From Salinimonas profundi (GTDB lineage Bacteria; Pseudomonadota; Gammaproteobacteria; Enterobacterales; Alteromonadaceae): DNA of 64,000 nucleotides. Below, one piece after another: positions 1-8,427 of the stretch; the first letter of the stretch is position 1, and each line of letters opens with the position of its first letter. A program made the translations under genes and the position numbers. The notes beneath the pieces are model-generated. The model saw only the letters and a program-made list of their open reading frames with translations. It made no database searches and was not told where the DNA came from. The stretch lies in the NCBI RefSeq assembly GCF_014750655.1, contig NZ_JABBXD010000002.1:295536-359535 (forward strand), written 5' to 3'.

Positions 1-866
1 TGCACAATCAGATCCTGGCCACTTGAAATCCCTCCAAGCACGCCACCGGCATGGTTGGAGCTAAATCCTTGCGGGGTCAGGGGATCACGGTGTTCGCTGC
101 CTTTTTGCTCGATCACGCCAAAGCCGTCACCAATTTCAACACCTTTTACTGCATTGATGCCCATCATGGCACCAGCAATGTCCGCATCGAGGCGATCAAA
201 CACCGGTTCTCCCCATCCTGCTGGCATATTGGTCGCAACGACTGAAACTTTTGCGCCAATTGAATCACCACTTTTTCTCAGCTCACGCATGTATTCATCT
301 AACGCGTCCAGCTTGCTTTCATCGGGGCAGAAAAAGGGGTTGGTGTTGGTAACGCTGTGATCTACCGTCTCAATTTTTACCGGGCCAAGTTGTGATAAAT
401 AGCCATGGATCTGAATACCGAACACCTCCGCCAGGTATTTTTTCGCTATTGCCCCGGCTGCAACCCTAACCGCGGTTTCACGGGCGGACGAGCGACCGCC
501 GCCGCGATAATCACGTGTCCCATATTTTTGTTGATAGGTATAGTCAGCATGTCCGGGCCGGAATCTGTCCTTTATATTGGAGTAATCCTGACTACGCTGA
601 TCTTTATTATTAATCAACAGGCCAATGCTGGTTCCGGTTGTTTTACCTTCAAATACACCGGATAAAATCTGTACGGCATCATCTTCCCGACGCGCTGTCG
701 TGTAGCGCGATGTGCCCGGCTTCCGCCGATCGAGATCAACCTGAAGGTCAGACTCAGTCAACGTCATTCCGGGGGGGCAACCATCAACCACACCACCTAT
801 TGCGATACCATGGCTCTCACCAAATGTGGTGACCGTAAAAAGCTTTCCGAAACTGTTTCCCGACAT
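1..866 (-). CDS. aroC: Chorismate synthase (C-terminus cut off by window edge)
   Basis: Catalyses the last shikimate-pathway step, 5-enolpyruvylshikimate-3-phosphate to chorismate, using reduced FMN in the cytosol. Translating the minus strand from ATG at 866 gives a protein opening [20 protein letters not shown], which is the family signature start. It continues through the conserved arginine-rich segment around [12 protein letters not shown], the RPGHADYTY segment and [11 protein letters not shown], all diagnostic of AroC. About 288 residues are present without a stop before base 1; the family is usually about 360 long, so the C-terminal fifth lies outside. It is followed closely upstream by prmB (start 866 versus prmB stop 870), the common aroC/prmB/smrB neighbourhood of gammaproteobacteria. 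The two genes are probably cotranscribed. Confidence 0.97.
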   Translation of the reverse strand, partial: MSGNSFGKLFTVTTFGESHGIAIGGVVDGCPPGMTLTESDLQVDLDRRKPGTSRYTTARREDDAVQILSGVFEGKTTGTSIGLLINNKDQRSQDYSNIKDRFRPGHADYTYQQKYGTRDYRGGGRSSARETAVRVAAGAIAKKYLAEVFGIQIHGYLSQLGPVKIETVDHSVTNTNPFFCPDESKLDALDEYMRELRKSGDSIGAKVSVVATNMPAGWGEPVFDRLDADIAGAMMGINAVKGVEIGDGFGVIEQKGSEHRDPLTPQGFSSNHAGGVLGGISSGQDLIV

Positions 867-869
867 AAA

Positions 870-1811
870 TTACTCCCCCGCCTGCTTATTCCAGTATTCC
901 ACCAATATCTCTTTTTGAACGGCAAAAATACCGTGCCCACCATGCTTAAAGGTCAGCCACTGAACATCAAGACCAGCAAAGCGCTGTGCCATATGTACTT
1001 CGCTGTTGCCTACCTCAATGAACATCCATCCGCCATCATTTAAATGATTGACTCCTTGTTTCAATAAAATCTCAACAAGGTCCAGTCCATCGTTGCCGGC
1101 AGCCAGAGCCAACTCAGGTTCATGGTGATACTCTTCGGGCAAGTCCGCCATATCCTGTGCATCAACGTACGGCGGATTGGATACGATCAAGTCGTAGCGC
1201 TGGCCCTGCAAGTTGCTGAACAGGTCAGACTCGATAGGATAAACCCGGTCACTTAGCTGGTGCTCCTGTATATTCTCATCCGCCACGGCCAGGGCGTCGG
1301 AGGAAATGTCCACGGCATCGACATGCGCTTCTTCAAATGCATAGGCTAAAGCAATGGCAATGCACCCACCTCCGGTACACATATCCAGGATCATGGCAGG
1401 TGCTTTTGACAAATGATCGCTGAAGCGCTTTTGAATAAGCTCGGCGAAAGGAGAACGGGGAATCAGTACACGCTCATCAACATAAAATGGCAGACCACAA
1501 AACCATGCCTCGTGAGTAATATAAGGCAGCGGCATTCTGGTTTGGACACGCTTGAGCACGAGTTCTGCGACTTTTTCCCGCTCGCTTCTGGTAAGCTTTG
1601 CAGCAAAAAGGCCTTCACCGGTCTGAGCAAGCATGCTCTGAGGTAAGTGCAGGCCATACAGAACAAGAGATACAGCCTCATCCCACGGATTATCTGTACC
1701 ATGCCCGAAATACAACTCTGCATCATTAAACCGGCTCACTGACCAGCGCACCATATCAAGTATGGTATGCAAATCGTTTATGGCTTCGTCGAGATAAATC
1801 TTGTCAGTCAT
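870..1811 (-). CDS. prmB: Ribosomal protein L3 N5-glutamine methyltransferase
   Basis: S-adenosylmethionine-dependent enzyme that methylates a glutamine of ribosomal protein L3. The protein is 313 residues, normal for PrmB. The SAM-binding loop LDMCTGGGCIAI is at about 142-153 and the catalytic NPPY motif that holds the glutamine amide is at 212-215. The PRSP segment at 118-121 is also shared with PrmB/PrmC. PrmC, which methylates release factors, is the main alternative, but the long N-terminal region (MTDKIYLDEAINDL...) and the position directly ahead of aroC favour PrmB. The gene is divergent from smrB, with about 130 bases between the two starts, so a shared promoter region is likely. Confidence 0.93.
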   Translation of the reverse strand: MTDKIYLDEAINDLHTILDMVRWSVSRFNDAELYFGHGTDNPWDEAVSLVLYGLHLPQSMLAQTGEGLFAAKLTRSEREKVAELVLKRVQTRMPLPYITHEAWFCGLPFYVDERVLIPRSPFAELIQKRFSDHLSKAPAMILDMCTGGGCIAIALAYAFEEAHVDAVDISSDALAVADENIQEHQLSDRVYPIESDLFSNLQGQRYDLIVSNPPYVDAQDMADLPEEYHHEPELALAAGNDGLDLVEILLKQGVNHLNDGGWMFIEVGNSEVHMAQRFAGLDVQWLTFKHGGHGIFAVQKEILVEYWNKQAGE

Positions 1812-1944
1812 GCTGCCTCAGGTACATCCAATTGGGGAAAACTGGTATCATACCCAAGAATAAGCGGCGCGCCCATGCCTAATTTAATTGGGTCTGGTCC
1901 CGGTCGGGATAGCTGCTACAGAGGTATTGGTGGAGAGTTCGTGC

Positions 1945-2508
1945 ATGACAATTAAAAAGCCGGAACAGGACAGCGACGATTTCGACCTGTTTCGTCAGGC
2001 ATTTGGAAGTGTGAAGCCACTGAAGCAGGATAAAGTCGCGCCAGACCGGCAGGAAAAACTAAAAGCGAAGTCGCGCACCAATACAAAAAGCACCAGGCGA
2101 GAACGACAGGTAACAGCCTCGTTTGCATTTTCCGATATGTACCAGGCAGCGCTGCCTGAATCTGGCCCAATGCGATATTGTCGTGACGACGTTTCCAGCC
2201 ATCTTCTTAAGCAACTGCGTCGCGGTGACCACTATCCTGAACTGATTCTTGATTTACATGGGTTGAATCGTGAGGCTGCCAAGCACGAGCTAAGTGCTCT
2301 GCTTCACACGGCACATAAACAGCTTATCGACTGTGTTGGGATTGTTCATGGCATTGGCTCAGGCGTACTGAAAAGCGCCCTGCCTCATCTGTTGATACAG
2401 CATCCCCATGTCATGGCATTTCATCAGGCGCCTTTGGAACACGGCGGCCAGGGTGCCTTACTGGTTCTGGTAGAGACAGCCGAACCAACCTTCAATCCTT
2501 TTCGTTGA
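1945..2508 (+). CDS. smrB: Smr-domain endonuclease SmrB
   Basis: 187-residue protein with a C-terminal Smr domain: DLHG at 103-106, HGIGSG at 135-140 and HGGQGA at 166-171 are the three conserved blocks. In E. coli SmrB cleaves mRNA between collided ribosomes to start ribosome rescue, and that role is inferred here by family. The N-terminal 90 residues are charged and probably flexible, with the DLFRQ segment typical of SmrB/YfcN. The reading frame is open back to 1888, but I chose ATG 1945 because a GGAG ribosome-binding site lies nine bases upstream and the resulting N-terminus (MTIKKPEQDSDD) matches the family. It is divergent from prmB. Confidence 0.93.
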   Translation: MTIKKPEQDSDDFDLFRQAFGSVKPLKQDKVAPDRQEKLKAKSRTNTKSTRRERQVTASFAFSDMYQAALPESGPMRYCRDDVSSHLLKQLRRGDHYPELILDLHGLNREAAKHELSALLHTAHKQLIDCVGIVHGIGSGVLKSALPHLLIQHPHVMAFHQAPLEHGGQGALLVLVETAEPTFNPFR

Positions 2509-2521
2509 AAGCTGCAAGCTC

Positions 2522-2644
2522 TTATTCTTCGTCTCGGGTATTGTGTATGATCAGGTAGGTATAATAGCCCATCAAACCAATGATCAATCCTATTCCCAGC
2601 AATGAGCCCCAGACAACCGGATCATGTAACATTGATACAAGCAT
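2522..2644 (-). CDS. 40-residue single-pass membrane protein (DUF3149-like)
   Basis: Short gene converging on smrB, 13 bases from its stop. Translation gives a 40-residue peptide beginning MLVSMLHDPVVWGS, with one hydrophobic helix of about 20 residues (LLGIGLIIGLMGYYTYLIIH) and a charged tail ending TRDEE. The DPVVWGS start followed by one helix resembles the small DUF3149 proteins, whose function is unknown; that assignment is from memory of the family pattern. Start choice: an ATG at 2656 is also in frame, but ATG 2644 has a GGAG site six bases upstream. An FNR-type site sits at exactly the class II distance from a -10 element, so expression is probably induced at low oxygen. Proline, glycine and tyrosine use looks like real protein. 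Confidence 0.6.
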   Translation of the reverse strand: MLVSMLHDPVVWGSLLGIGLIIGLMGYYTYLIIHNTRDEE

Positions 2645-2674
2645 ACGTTTCTCCATTTAGGTGTTTCACCATAA

Positions 2675-2716
2675 AGTATGCTTGAGAATGGGCCCTGACG
2701 TAGTGATCGAAATCAA
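2675..2716 (-). promoter_or_regulatory. FNR/Anr-type class II promoter for the 40-residue membrane protein
   Basis: On the minus strand TTGATttcgATCAC (2716-2703) matches the FNR consensus TTGAT-N4-ATCAA at nine of ten positions. A CATACT -10 element lies at 2680-2675. If transcription starts near 2668, the site is centred at -41.5 and the hexamer at -12 to -7, the textbook arrangement for FNR activation. The predicted leader to ATG 2644 is 24 bases. Confidence 0.6.
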
Positions 2717-2865
2717 TAATATGCATGATTGTAAAGATGGTAAGTACACCAAAAAGCGATGGCGGATGGCGTCGTGTACTCAAAGAGCCAGGTTGCGAAT
2801 TAAGCTAAAATAGCATTGCTGCCACGGTTCAATAATCAAACAGAAAACATTTCACAATATTTTAT

Positions 2866-2885
2866 TGCAAATAATTCTCATTTAC
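2866..2885. promoter_or_regulatory. Fur-box-like element
   Basis: The minus strand reads TAAATGAGAATTATTTGCA, close to the AATGAGAATTATT pattern common in Fur boxes. It agrees at 12 of 19 positions with the classical GATAATGATAATCATTATC in register. It lies in a 300-base gap. The nearest targets are the structured segment on its right (plus strand) or the small membrane gene on its left (minus strand). A weak plus-strand promoter, TTGCAA (2865-2870) with 17-base spacing to TAACCT, overlaps it. Confidence 0.45.
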
Positions 2886-2899
2886 ACTAACCTGTATTT

Positions 2900-2980
2900 G
2901 CCTGTTCGGCGTTAGGTGATTAACGGTCTTGGCTTAACGTCGGTGTTGGACGGGTGTGTGGTGCACCCGTCCGACCATTT
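2900..2980 (+). ncRNA. Candidate Fur-regulated small RNA (hypothetical)
   Basis: Non-coding stretch between the Fur-like box and the convergent lipoprotein gene. It can fold into two successive hairpins. The first is CGGCGTTAGG with CTTAACGTCG, ten pairs including two G-U. The second is GTTGGACGGGTG with CACCCGTCCGAC, twelve pairs including one G-U, followed by CATTTTAA. No open reading frame of note is present. The combination of Fur site, weak promoter and terminator-like end suggests an iron-regulated small RNA of about 80 bases. This is inference from structure only, and the U-tract is short. Confidence 0.3.
2945..2975. terminator. Strong inverted repeat, terminator-like
   Basis: GGACGGGTG (2948-2956) and CACCCGTCC (2964-2972) are perfect complements around a seven-base loop, extendable to twelve pairs. 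It begins five bases after the stop of the lipoprotein gene on the minus strand, but the only T-run (ATTTT) is on the plus side. It could end transcripts in either direction, and plus is better supported. Confidence 0.55.
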
Positions 2981-3615
2981 TAAGAAAACAGTTTCCAGAA
3001 CCAGCTTTTATCAAGATCTTCCTGACAGCTTTTAAGCTGAGTAGCATAACGAAGCGAGCGCGACTTCACTTTCGCTGCGACCTTTTTCAGCCAGGGCTTC
3101 CGGTTGTAAGACTTTCTTTTGTACCCTCCCCACCCTTCGTGATAGTTCAGGTACTGGCTATAGGCGTCCCATTTTGAAGACCCATTGATTTTGTAAGACT
3201 TGTAAATAAACCAACCCATAAAGTCCATGGCATCATCAAAATCGTCCCGGTCGGCCCAGCTATTTCCGGTTTCTTTAATATAGTCTCCCCAGGTAATTGT
3301 CTTTGCCTGAGAATAACCATACGCCGAACTTACTCGTCCCCACGGAATGAGTCCGAAAAAAACATAATCTTTGGGGGGCAGTGCATCATGTCGGAATGAG
3401 CTTTCCTGATACATCATTGCCATAGGCACGTGGATAGGTACGCCCCACTTGTCCCGGGTATCGACGGCTGCGTCATACCAGTCTTCTTTTTCGTAAAAAA
3501 TGTCGCAGAGATTGCTTGCGTTTTTAGGGGGAGCGGTAGCACAGCCAGTCAAAAAAACTGATAGAAAGGCAAGTGGCCAAAAAAAACTGTGAACTCGTTT
3601 GAACTTTTTCAACAT
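2980..3615 (-). CDS. Lipoprotein with SLT-type lytic transglycosylase fold
   Basis: 211-residue exported protein. The N-terminus MLKKFKRVHSFFWPLAFLSV is a basic, hydrophobic signal ending in the lipobox LTGC (Cys25), so the mature protein should be an acylated, probably outer-membrane lipoprotein. The segment MMYQESSFRHDA carries a glutamate (Glu71) in the place of the catalytic acid of SLT lysozyme-like domains, and the later Y-rich segment AYSQYLNYHEGWGGY agrees with that family. It likely cleaves peptidoglycan glycan strands; no activity can be proven from sequence. It lies downstream of gshA on the same strand, separated by a hairpin, so it probably has its own promoter. I do not recognise a specific gene name. 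Confidence 0.75.
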   Translation of the reverse strand: MLKKFKRVHSFFWPLAFLSVFLTGCATAPPKNASNLCDIFYEKEDWYDAAVDTRDKWGVPIHVPMAMMYQESSFRHDALPPKDYVFFGLIPWGRVSSAYGYSQAKTITWGDYIKETGNSWADRDDFDDAMDFMGWFIYKSYKINGSSKWDAYSQYLNYHEGWGGYKRKSYNRKPWLKKVAAKVKSRSLRYATQLKSCQEDLDKSWFWKLFS

Positions 3616-3669
3616 CGGGTGTCCAAATTAATGTTCTAGCAAAATGTGTGTTTCCCTGGAACGTTTTTA

Positions 3670-3697
3670 CGCCTGACGCCCTGTCAGGCGTTTTTTT
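3670..3697 (+). terminator. Hairpin with T-run oriented to the plus strand
   Basis: CGCCTGAC (3670-3677) and GTCAGGCG (3683-3690) form a perfect eight-base stem with a five-base loop, followed by seven T on the plus strand. It sits immediately after the gshA stop (3696), but its T-run points against gshA transcription; on the minus strand the hairpin is followed by TAAAAACG. It may still stop gshA transcripts, or it may end an unannotated plus-strand transcript. Confidence 0.55.
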
Positions 3698-5282
3698 ATG
3701 CTTGTTCCATAGCGTAGTAATCGCGAATAAAGGTTTCAAAATCTTTATCATCTTCACTTTCGATGTCTTGCTGCGCCTTTAAAGACGCGCGAGCCAGTGC
3801 AGCGAAGTCGCTTTCCCGGTGATGAGTATAGGCAAGTTTTTGATAGGTGTCTGCGTATTCTTTTGCTAACAATAACCCCAGAGCAGAGTTATCGGCGTTG
3901 TCAGCCAATAGTGTTGACATGATTTGTCCGGACGGTGTTTGCTCCGGATGACATATTTTTTCCCACTGCACGTCGACTGCCCGTGAAAATCTATCCGTGT
4001 CATTCGCCTTATCCAGCAGACGAGCAACAGATGCAAACTTGTCGAACAACGTTTTTGCCCAGTCACGCATTTTTACTGGTTGTCCGTTTTCATTCAGCGA
4101 AAGCGCAGGATTACGGCCTTCCAGCACAACGGCATCCATATTTTCGCGAGCTTCGGCAATGGTTTCAGGCGTCAATGATTCACTGGGCATCATCAAACAG
4201 CAAAGCAGATAAACATCAAGAAAATCCATTTGCTCTGCTGAAATACCCATTGGTGAAAATGGGTCCAAATCCAATGCCCGGATTTCTACATAACTTACTC
4301 CACGATTGACCAGCGCATCAGTGGGTTTCTCCAACGGCAACGTAGGCTGTTTCGGACGAATAGGAGAATAAAGCTCATTTTCTATTTGCAGAATATTGTG
4401 GCTTAGTTGCTGCCAGTTCCCCTCTTCACCCGCTGCAAATTTAGCAAATCGGGTTGACGGCGTCTGCATCGCCTGTCTGAGCAATCTCACATAATTATCG
4501 AGTTCGTTATAGCAAATCTGTAACGCAGACTGCTCTGCATTGGTATAACCTAAGTCGCTCATTCTCAATGACGTTGCATAAGGCAGATAATAGGTCCCTT
4601 TACCGACTTTCTCGAACTTCATTTTGTGAGACTTATTATTTAAAAACGAGCTGCACAGCGCAGGTGATGCACCAAACAAATAAGGGATAAGCCAGCACGT
4701 TCTTCGATAATTTCTTATCAGAGAAAAGTAATCCTGAGCAACTTGCTCTTTGGTGTGTGCTTGTTTGTGTAACGCCGCCCAGTGAGCCCAAAAGCTCTCG
4801 GAGAATGAGAAGTTATAATGCACGCCAGCAATGGCCTGCATCATACTGCCATACCGGTTCTTCAATCCAACACGATAGACACGCTTCATTTTACCAACAT
4901 TTGACTCACCAAAGTTAGCAATAGGAATACTGTCTTCATCATCGATAAAACAAGGCATACTCATTGGCCACAGCAGCTCGCCGCTGATGTTATCAGAAAC
5001 AAATTTATGGATGTCCTGAAGCTGCTCTATAGATGTCTGGGCATGCAAGGCCGGCGGAGTGATAAACTCCAGCAGTGACTCTGAAAAATCGGTAGTTATC
5101 GATTCATGGGTAAGGGCCGATCCCAATGCTTCAGGGTGGCCCTTTTGCGACAGCGTCCCGTCTTTTTCAATACGAAGCGCTTCCCTTTCCACGCCACGAC
5201 GACTCTGGGCCAGGCTGTTAATAAATGTGCTGTCACTCAGCGCTTCCAGCCGCTGTTCAAAATTCAGTTGCGTCACAGTCAA
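3696..5282 (-). CDS. gshA: Glutamate-cysteine ligase
   Basis: ATP-dependent ligation of L-glutamate and L-cysteine to gamma-glutamylcysteine, the first and rate-limiting step of glutathione synthesis, in the cytosol. The 528-residue product is the length of the proteobacterial GshA class (about 518 in E. coli). The N-terminal block RRGVEREALRIEKDG (29-43), the TDFSESLLEFITPP segment and MSMPC are typical of the family, as is the YVEIRALDLDPF segment in the second half. ATG 5282 gives a family-like start (MTVTQLNFEQRLEAL). No gshB is present in this window. The M16 peptidase gene lies upstream on the same strand, with a hairpin in the 90-base gap, so gshA is probably transcribed separately. 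Confidence 0.96.
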   Translation of the reverse strand: MTVTQLNFEQRLEALSDSTFINSLAQSRRGVEREALRIEKDGTLSQKGHPEALGSALTHESITTDFSESLLEFITPPALHAQTSIEQLQDIHKFVSDNISGELLWPMSMPCFIDDEDSIPIANFGESNVGKMKRVYRVGLKNRYGSMMQAIAGVHYNFSFSESFWAHWAALHKQAHTKEQVAQDYFSLIRNYRRTCWLIPYLFGASPALCSSFLNNKSHKMKFEKVGKGTYYLPYATSLRMSDLGYTNAEQSALQICYNELDNYVRLLRQAMQTPSTRFAKFAAGEEGNWQQLSHNILQIENELYSPIRPKQPTLPLEKPTDALVNRGVSYVEIRALDLDPFSPMGISAEQMDFLDVYLLCCLMMPSESLTPETIAEARENMDAVVLEGRNPALSLNENGQPVKMRDWAKTLFDKFASVARLLDKANDTDRFSRAVDVQWEKICHPEQTPSGQIMSTLLADNADNSALGLLLAKEYADTYQKLAYTHHRESDFAALARASLKAQQDIESEDDKDFETFIRDYYAMEQA

Positions 5283-5301
5283 ATCTTAATCCGGTTTAAA
5301 G

Positions 5302-5327
5302 GGGCTTTCCTACATTGGGAAAAGCCC
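5302..5327 (-). terminator. Hairpin between M16 peptidase gene and gshA
   Basis: GGGCTTTCC (5302-5310) pairs with GGAAAAGCCC (5318-5327) with one bulge. On the minus strand it follows the stop of the peptidase gene and is trailed by CTTTAAACC, so the T-run is weak. Likely a terminator or attenuating hairpin. Confidence 0.4.
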
Positions 5328-5372
5328 ATAAAATTCAATGGTTATTACCGGTTTATACGACGAATCGCAAAA

Positions 5373-8240
5373 TTACGGTGTTAACTCGCGTTGGGTTTTC
5401 TGTTGCAACGACATTTCAATAACAGGAAACCCTAAGGTGAACAATTGTTCCAGAATTTTCTGCTTATCGCCAACAACAATTAACTGCATATCTTCAAGCA
5501 CCAATTGCTCCTGTGCCAGCGCATTCAGCTCATCAGCACTGATGGTTTTAATAATTTCGAGCTGTTGCTGACGATAGTCATCAGGAAGATCGTACGCCTG
5601 CAACTGACTCAGGAAGCGCGCCTTACTTGATGGCGTTTCATACTTCAGTGCATCGCTCAATGTAAATGCATTGCGCATAAACGCAATTTCATCTTGCTGA
5701 ATGCCTTGCTGTTTAAACGTTTTAATCTCACTGAGCATCTCATTAATTCCCTGCGCCGTGAACTCAGCGTTCAGGTCAGCAGAGGCCTCAAACCACCCCA
5801 GCGTTTTTCCGCCGATAAATCCTGTAGAGGCACCATAGGTATACCCTTTGTCCTCGCGAAGGTTCAGATTAACCCTGCTATTAAATGCGCCGCCAAGCGG
5901 AAAGTTCATCAGACGAGACTTAAAGTACGTGCCGGTCGCATCAAACTTTGGTCCGCGTTTTACAATATGCACCACAGACTGTACCGCACCCGGGTTATCT
6001 ACAAGGTAAATGTGTGGTTTATCATAATCGGGGAACGTCTCAAAAGTAGGAATGGCATACTCTTCTTTCTGCCATTTCTTCATAAACGACATGGTTTCAA
6101 CAAATGTTTCTTCGTTCAAATCGCTCACGACAACGGCATGGGCATGTGCCGGCGTATAGTACTGTTTGTAAAACGTCTTGATGTCATCCAGCGAGATATT
6201 CTCAATGGTGTTGAGCGTACCTTCCTCAGGTAAGCTTAACCGGCTGTCTTTGCCGAATAACACCCAATCCCTGGCCCGAGCAGCTAAAGAGGAGGGGTCT
6301 TTAAGTTGCTGCTGCATACTTTGCATGACTCTGGATTTCATGCGCTGGAAATCCTGAGGCAAAAAAGCAGGATGGAGCAGCTTTTCTTCCAGTAACGCCA
6401 TTGTTTGTGACACGTTTTTAGTCAGAGAAGAAACCATAACTTGCGTATAACGTCCCTGCGCTGAAAACTGAATGGAGCTACCCAGCTTTGCCAGTTCATT
6501 GGCGATGGCTTCGTTGGAATAGGTATCCGTCGACTCATTCATCATCAGGGCGGTGAGATAGGCGGTTCCTGCCTTCTCATCTGTATCAAGCAGCATCCCA
6601 CCTTCCAGGCTGAGACTGAACGTCACTGTCGGTGTTTCGGTATTAGTTACGCCCAGTAGTGAGATACCATTAGGTAATGTTCCTTCCCAGTATTCTGGCA
6701 CTTCAACAATCGGCGTAGGTCCAGCCGGAGGTGGCGCAGAACGGTCAGTTGAATCGGAGACTTTTATCGGTTCTACATGCTCAGCCGGCTGGCGTTCTGG
6801 AATCTTGCGCGCAGGCAAAGTGAAATTCTGTTCTTTTACAGCAAGTTGAGCCTGTCCTTCTGGCACCACACTTAGCACAACGCCAGCACTGTTTTTAATG
6901 TACTTTCTATAAACGCGCATAACATCTGCCGCTGTTACCGCGTTATAGCGCTTAATATCTTCCTGCACTAAATCAGGCTTGTCGTAAAATGTTTCCCCTG
7001 CTGCCAGCTTGGAAACCTTTCCTGAGACACTTTGCAGGCCAAATACTGTTGATGATTCAATGGACGCTTTGACACGTTGTAAGTCGTCAGGTTTTACACC
7101 GCGTTGTTCAAACTCTTTAAGCGTCTGGCTTATGACGGTATTAAGTGCGGCAAGATCAGGGGTACTGGCCGGATTGGCTAGCGCTAATAACTGAAACTCA
7201 CAGGCCAGCTCACGGCAGGGATGGTTAACCGCAGCCTGGACAGCCTGACCAGATTTCACCAGGTTTTTATAAAGTAAAGAGGTTTTGCCTCCGCCCAGAA
7301 TATCGGCCAGCACATCCAGAGGAGCCTCGTCCGGGTGCCTTGCATAGACGGTGGGATAAGTGATTTGCAACAAAGGCAGATGGACGTTGTCCTCAAGCGT
7401 AATATAACGGTTTTGTTCCAGAGCAACCGGCTCCGGCTCAGCATCAGTGACTTCAGGACCCGCAGGAATCCCGCCGAAGTAGGTGTCGATCCAGGCTTTT
7501 GTTTTGGCAATATCAATGTCACCGCCAATAGTCAGAACAGCATTATTTGGTCCGTACCAGCGCTTGAAAAATGCTTTAAGATCATCAACATTGACGCGGT
7601 CAAGATCCTCCACATAGCCGATAGGCTGCCAGGAATAGGGGTGGCCCTGAGGGTATAATGCTTCAGCGGTACGCTCATTTCTCAAACCATAAGGCTGATT
7701 GTCCACGCGCTGCGCACGTTCGTTTTTCACTGTTTCACGCTGGTTTTCACACTTCTCCTGATCGACAGCCTGCAGCAGAAAGCCCATTCGGTCCGATTCA
7801 AGCCAGAGTACTTTTTCCAGTTGATTGGCAGGCACGGTCTGATAGTAATTTGTACGGTCACTACTGGTGGTACCATTCAGGTTGCCGCCAGACTCGGTAA
7901 TGATTTTAAAATGCTGTTCATCAGCTACATTCTCAGAGCCCTGAAACATCATGTGTTCAAAAAAGTGCGCAAAGCCTGATTTTCCAATATCTTCACGTGC
8001 TGACCCAACATGGTAGGTGACATCAACGTGTACCAGAGGATCAGATTTGTCCTGATGAAGAATTACCGTCAGGCCGTTGTCCAGCGTGTATTTTTGATAG
8101 TCAATCGCAAGCTTGTCTGCCTGTTGTGCAGCCACTGAACCGGTATCGGGAGCTTTAGACTGACCAGCCTGCTGACACCCGGTCAATGCACCGATTACTG
8201 CGCCAGTAATTATAATGGTGTTAATGATGCGTTTTTTCAT
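5373..8240 (-). CDS. M16 family zinc metallopeptidase, lipoprotein (two-domain)
   Basis: 955-residue pitrilysin-type peptidase. The start chosen is ATG 8240 rather than the longer frame to 8270, because it has AAGG-type ribosome-binding bases upstream and gives a clean lipoprotein signal MKKRIINTIIITGAVIGALTGC (Cys22). The inverted zinc motif HxxEH is HFFEH at about 92-96, and a distal glutamate is available in the NERAQRVDNQPYG segment about 80 residues later. The second half (from about residue 520) repeats the M16 fold without an HxxEH motif, as usual for two-domain members. It probably degrades peptides in the periplasm; the substrate is unknown. Expression is separate from gshA. Gene name not assigned. 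Confidence 0.9.
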   Translation of the reverse strand: MKKRIINTIIITGAVIGALTGCQQAGQSKAPDTGSVAAQQADKLAIDYQKYTLDNGLTVILHQDKSDPLVHVDVTYHVGSAREDIGKSGFAHFFEHMMFQGSENVADEQHFKIITESGGNLNGTTSSDRTNYYQTVPANQLEKVLWLESDRMGFLLQAVDQEKCENQRETVKNERAQRVDNQPYGLRNERTAEALYPQGHPYSWQPIGYVEDLDRVNVDDLKAFFKRWYGPNNAVLTIGGDIDIAKTKAWIDTYFGGIPAGPEVTDAEPEPVALEQNRYITLEDNVHLPLLQITYPTVYARHPDEAPLDVLADILGGGKTSLLYKNLVKSGQAVQAAVNHPCRELACEFQLLALANPASTPDLAALNTVISQTLKEFEQRGVKPDDLQRVKASIESSTVFGLQSVSGKVSKLAAGETFYDKPDLVQEDIKRYNAVTAADVMRVYRKYIKNSAGVVLSVVPEGQAQLAVKEQNFTLPARKIPERQPAEHVEPIKVSDSTDRSAPPPAGPTPIVEVPEYWEGTLPNGISLLGVTNTETPTVTFSLSLEGGMLLDTDEKAGTAYLTALMMNESTDTYSNEAIANELAKLGSSIQFSAQGRYTQVMVSSLTKNVSQTMALLEEKLLHPAFLPQDFQRMKSRVMQSMQQQLKDPSSLAARARDWVLFGKDSRLSLPEEGTLNTIENISLDDIKTFYKQYYTPAHAHAVVVSDLNEETFVETMSFMKKWQKEEYAIPTFETFPDYDKPHIYLVDNPGAVQSVVHIVKRGPKFDATGTYFKSRLMNFPLGGAFNSRVNLNLREDKGYTYGASTGFIGGKTLGWFEASADLNAEFTAQGINEMLSEIKTFKQQGIQQDEIAFMRNAFTLSDALKYETPSSKARFLSQLQAYDLPDDYRQQQLEIIKTISADELNALAQEQLVLEDMQLIVVGDKQKILEQLFTLGFPVIEMSLQQKTQRELTP

Positions 8241-8427
8241 CACGCCTTTTCCTTGTTGTAAACCTGACATTATCAGCGAGCGCCTTATGAGGTTCTTCTT
8301 GAATGTTTAACTGACTCAACAGACTAACAAAATTTGTAACAGATAACTTCTGTACTATCATCACAGGTTGTATCAATTTATGTAAGCTTCGCCTACAATT
8401 TACCGTCTAACCATCAGGGATTTTAAG

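Noticed and set aside
1888..1945. Longer smrB frame starting at 1888
   Set aside because: The added residues do not resemble the family and a GGAG site supports ATG 1945.
6000..6233. Plus-strand frame of 179 codons at 5694-6233
   Set aside because: It is antisense to the M16 peptidase gene, whose frame is clearly real; no family resemblance.
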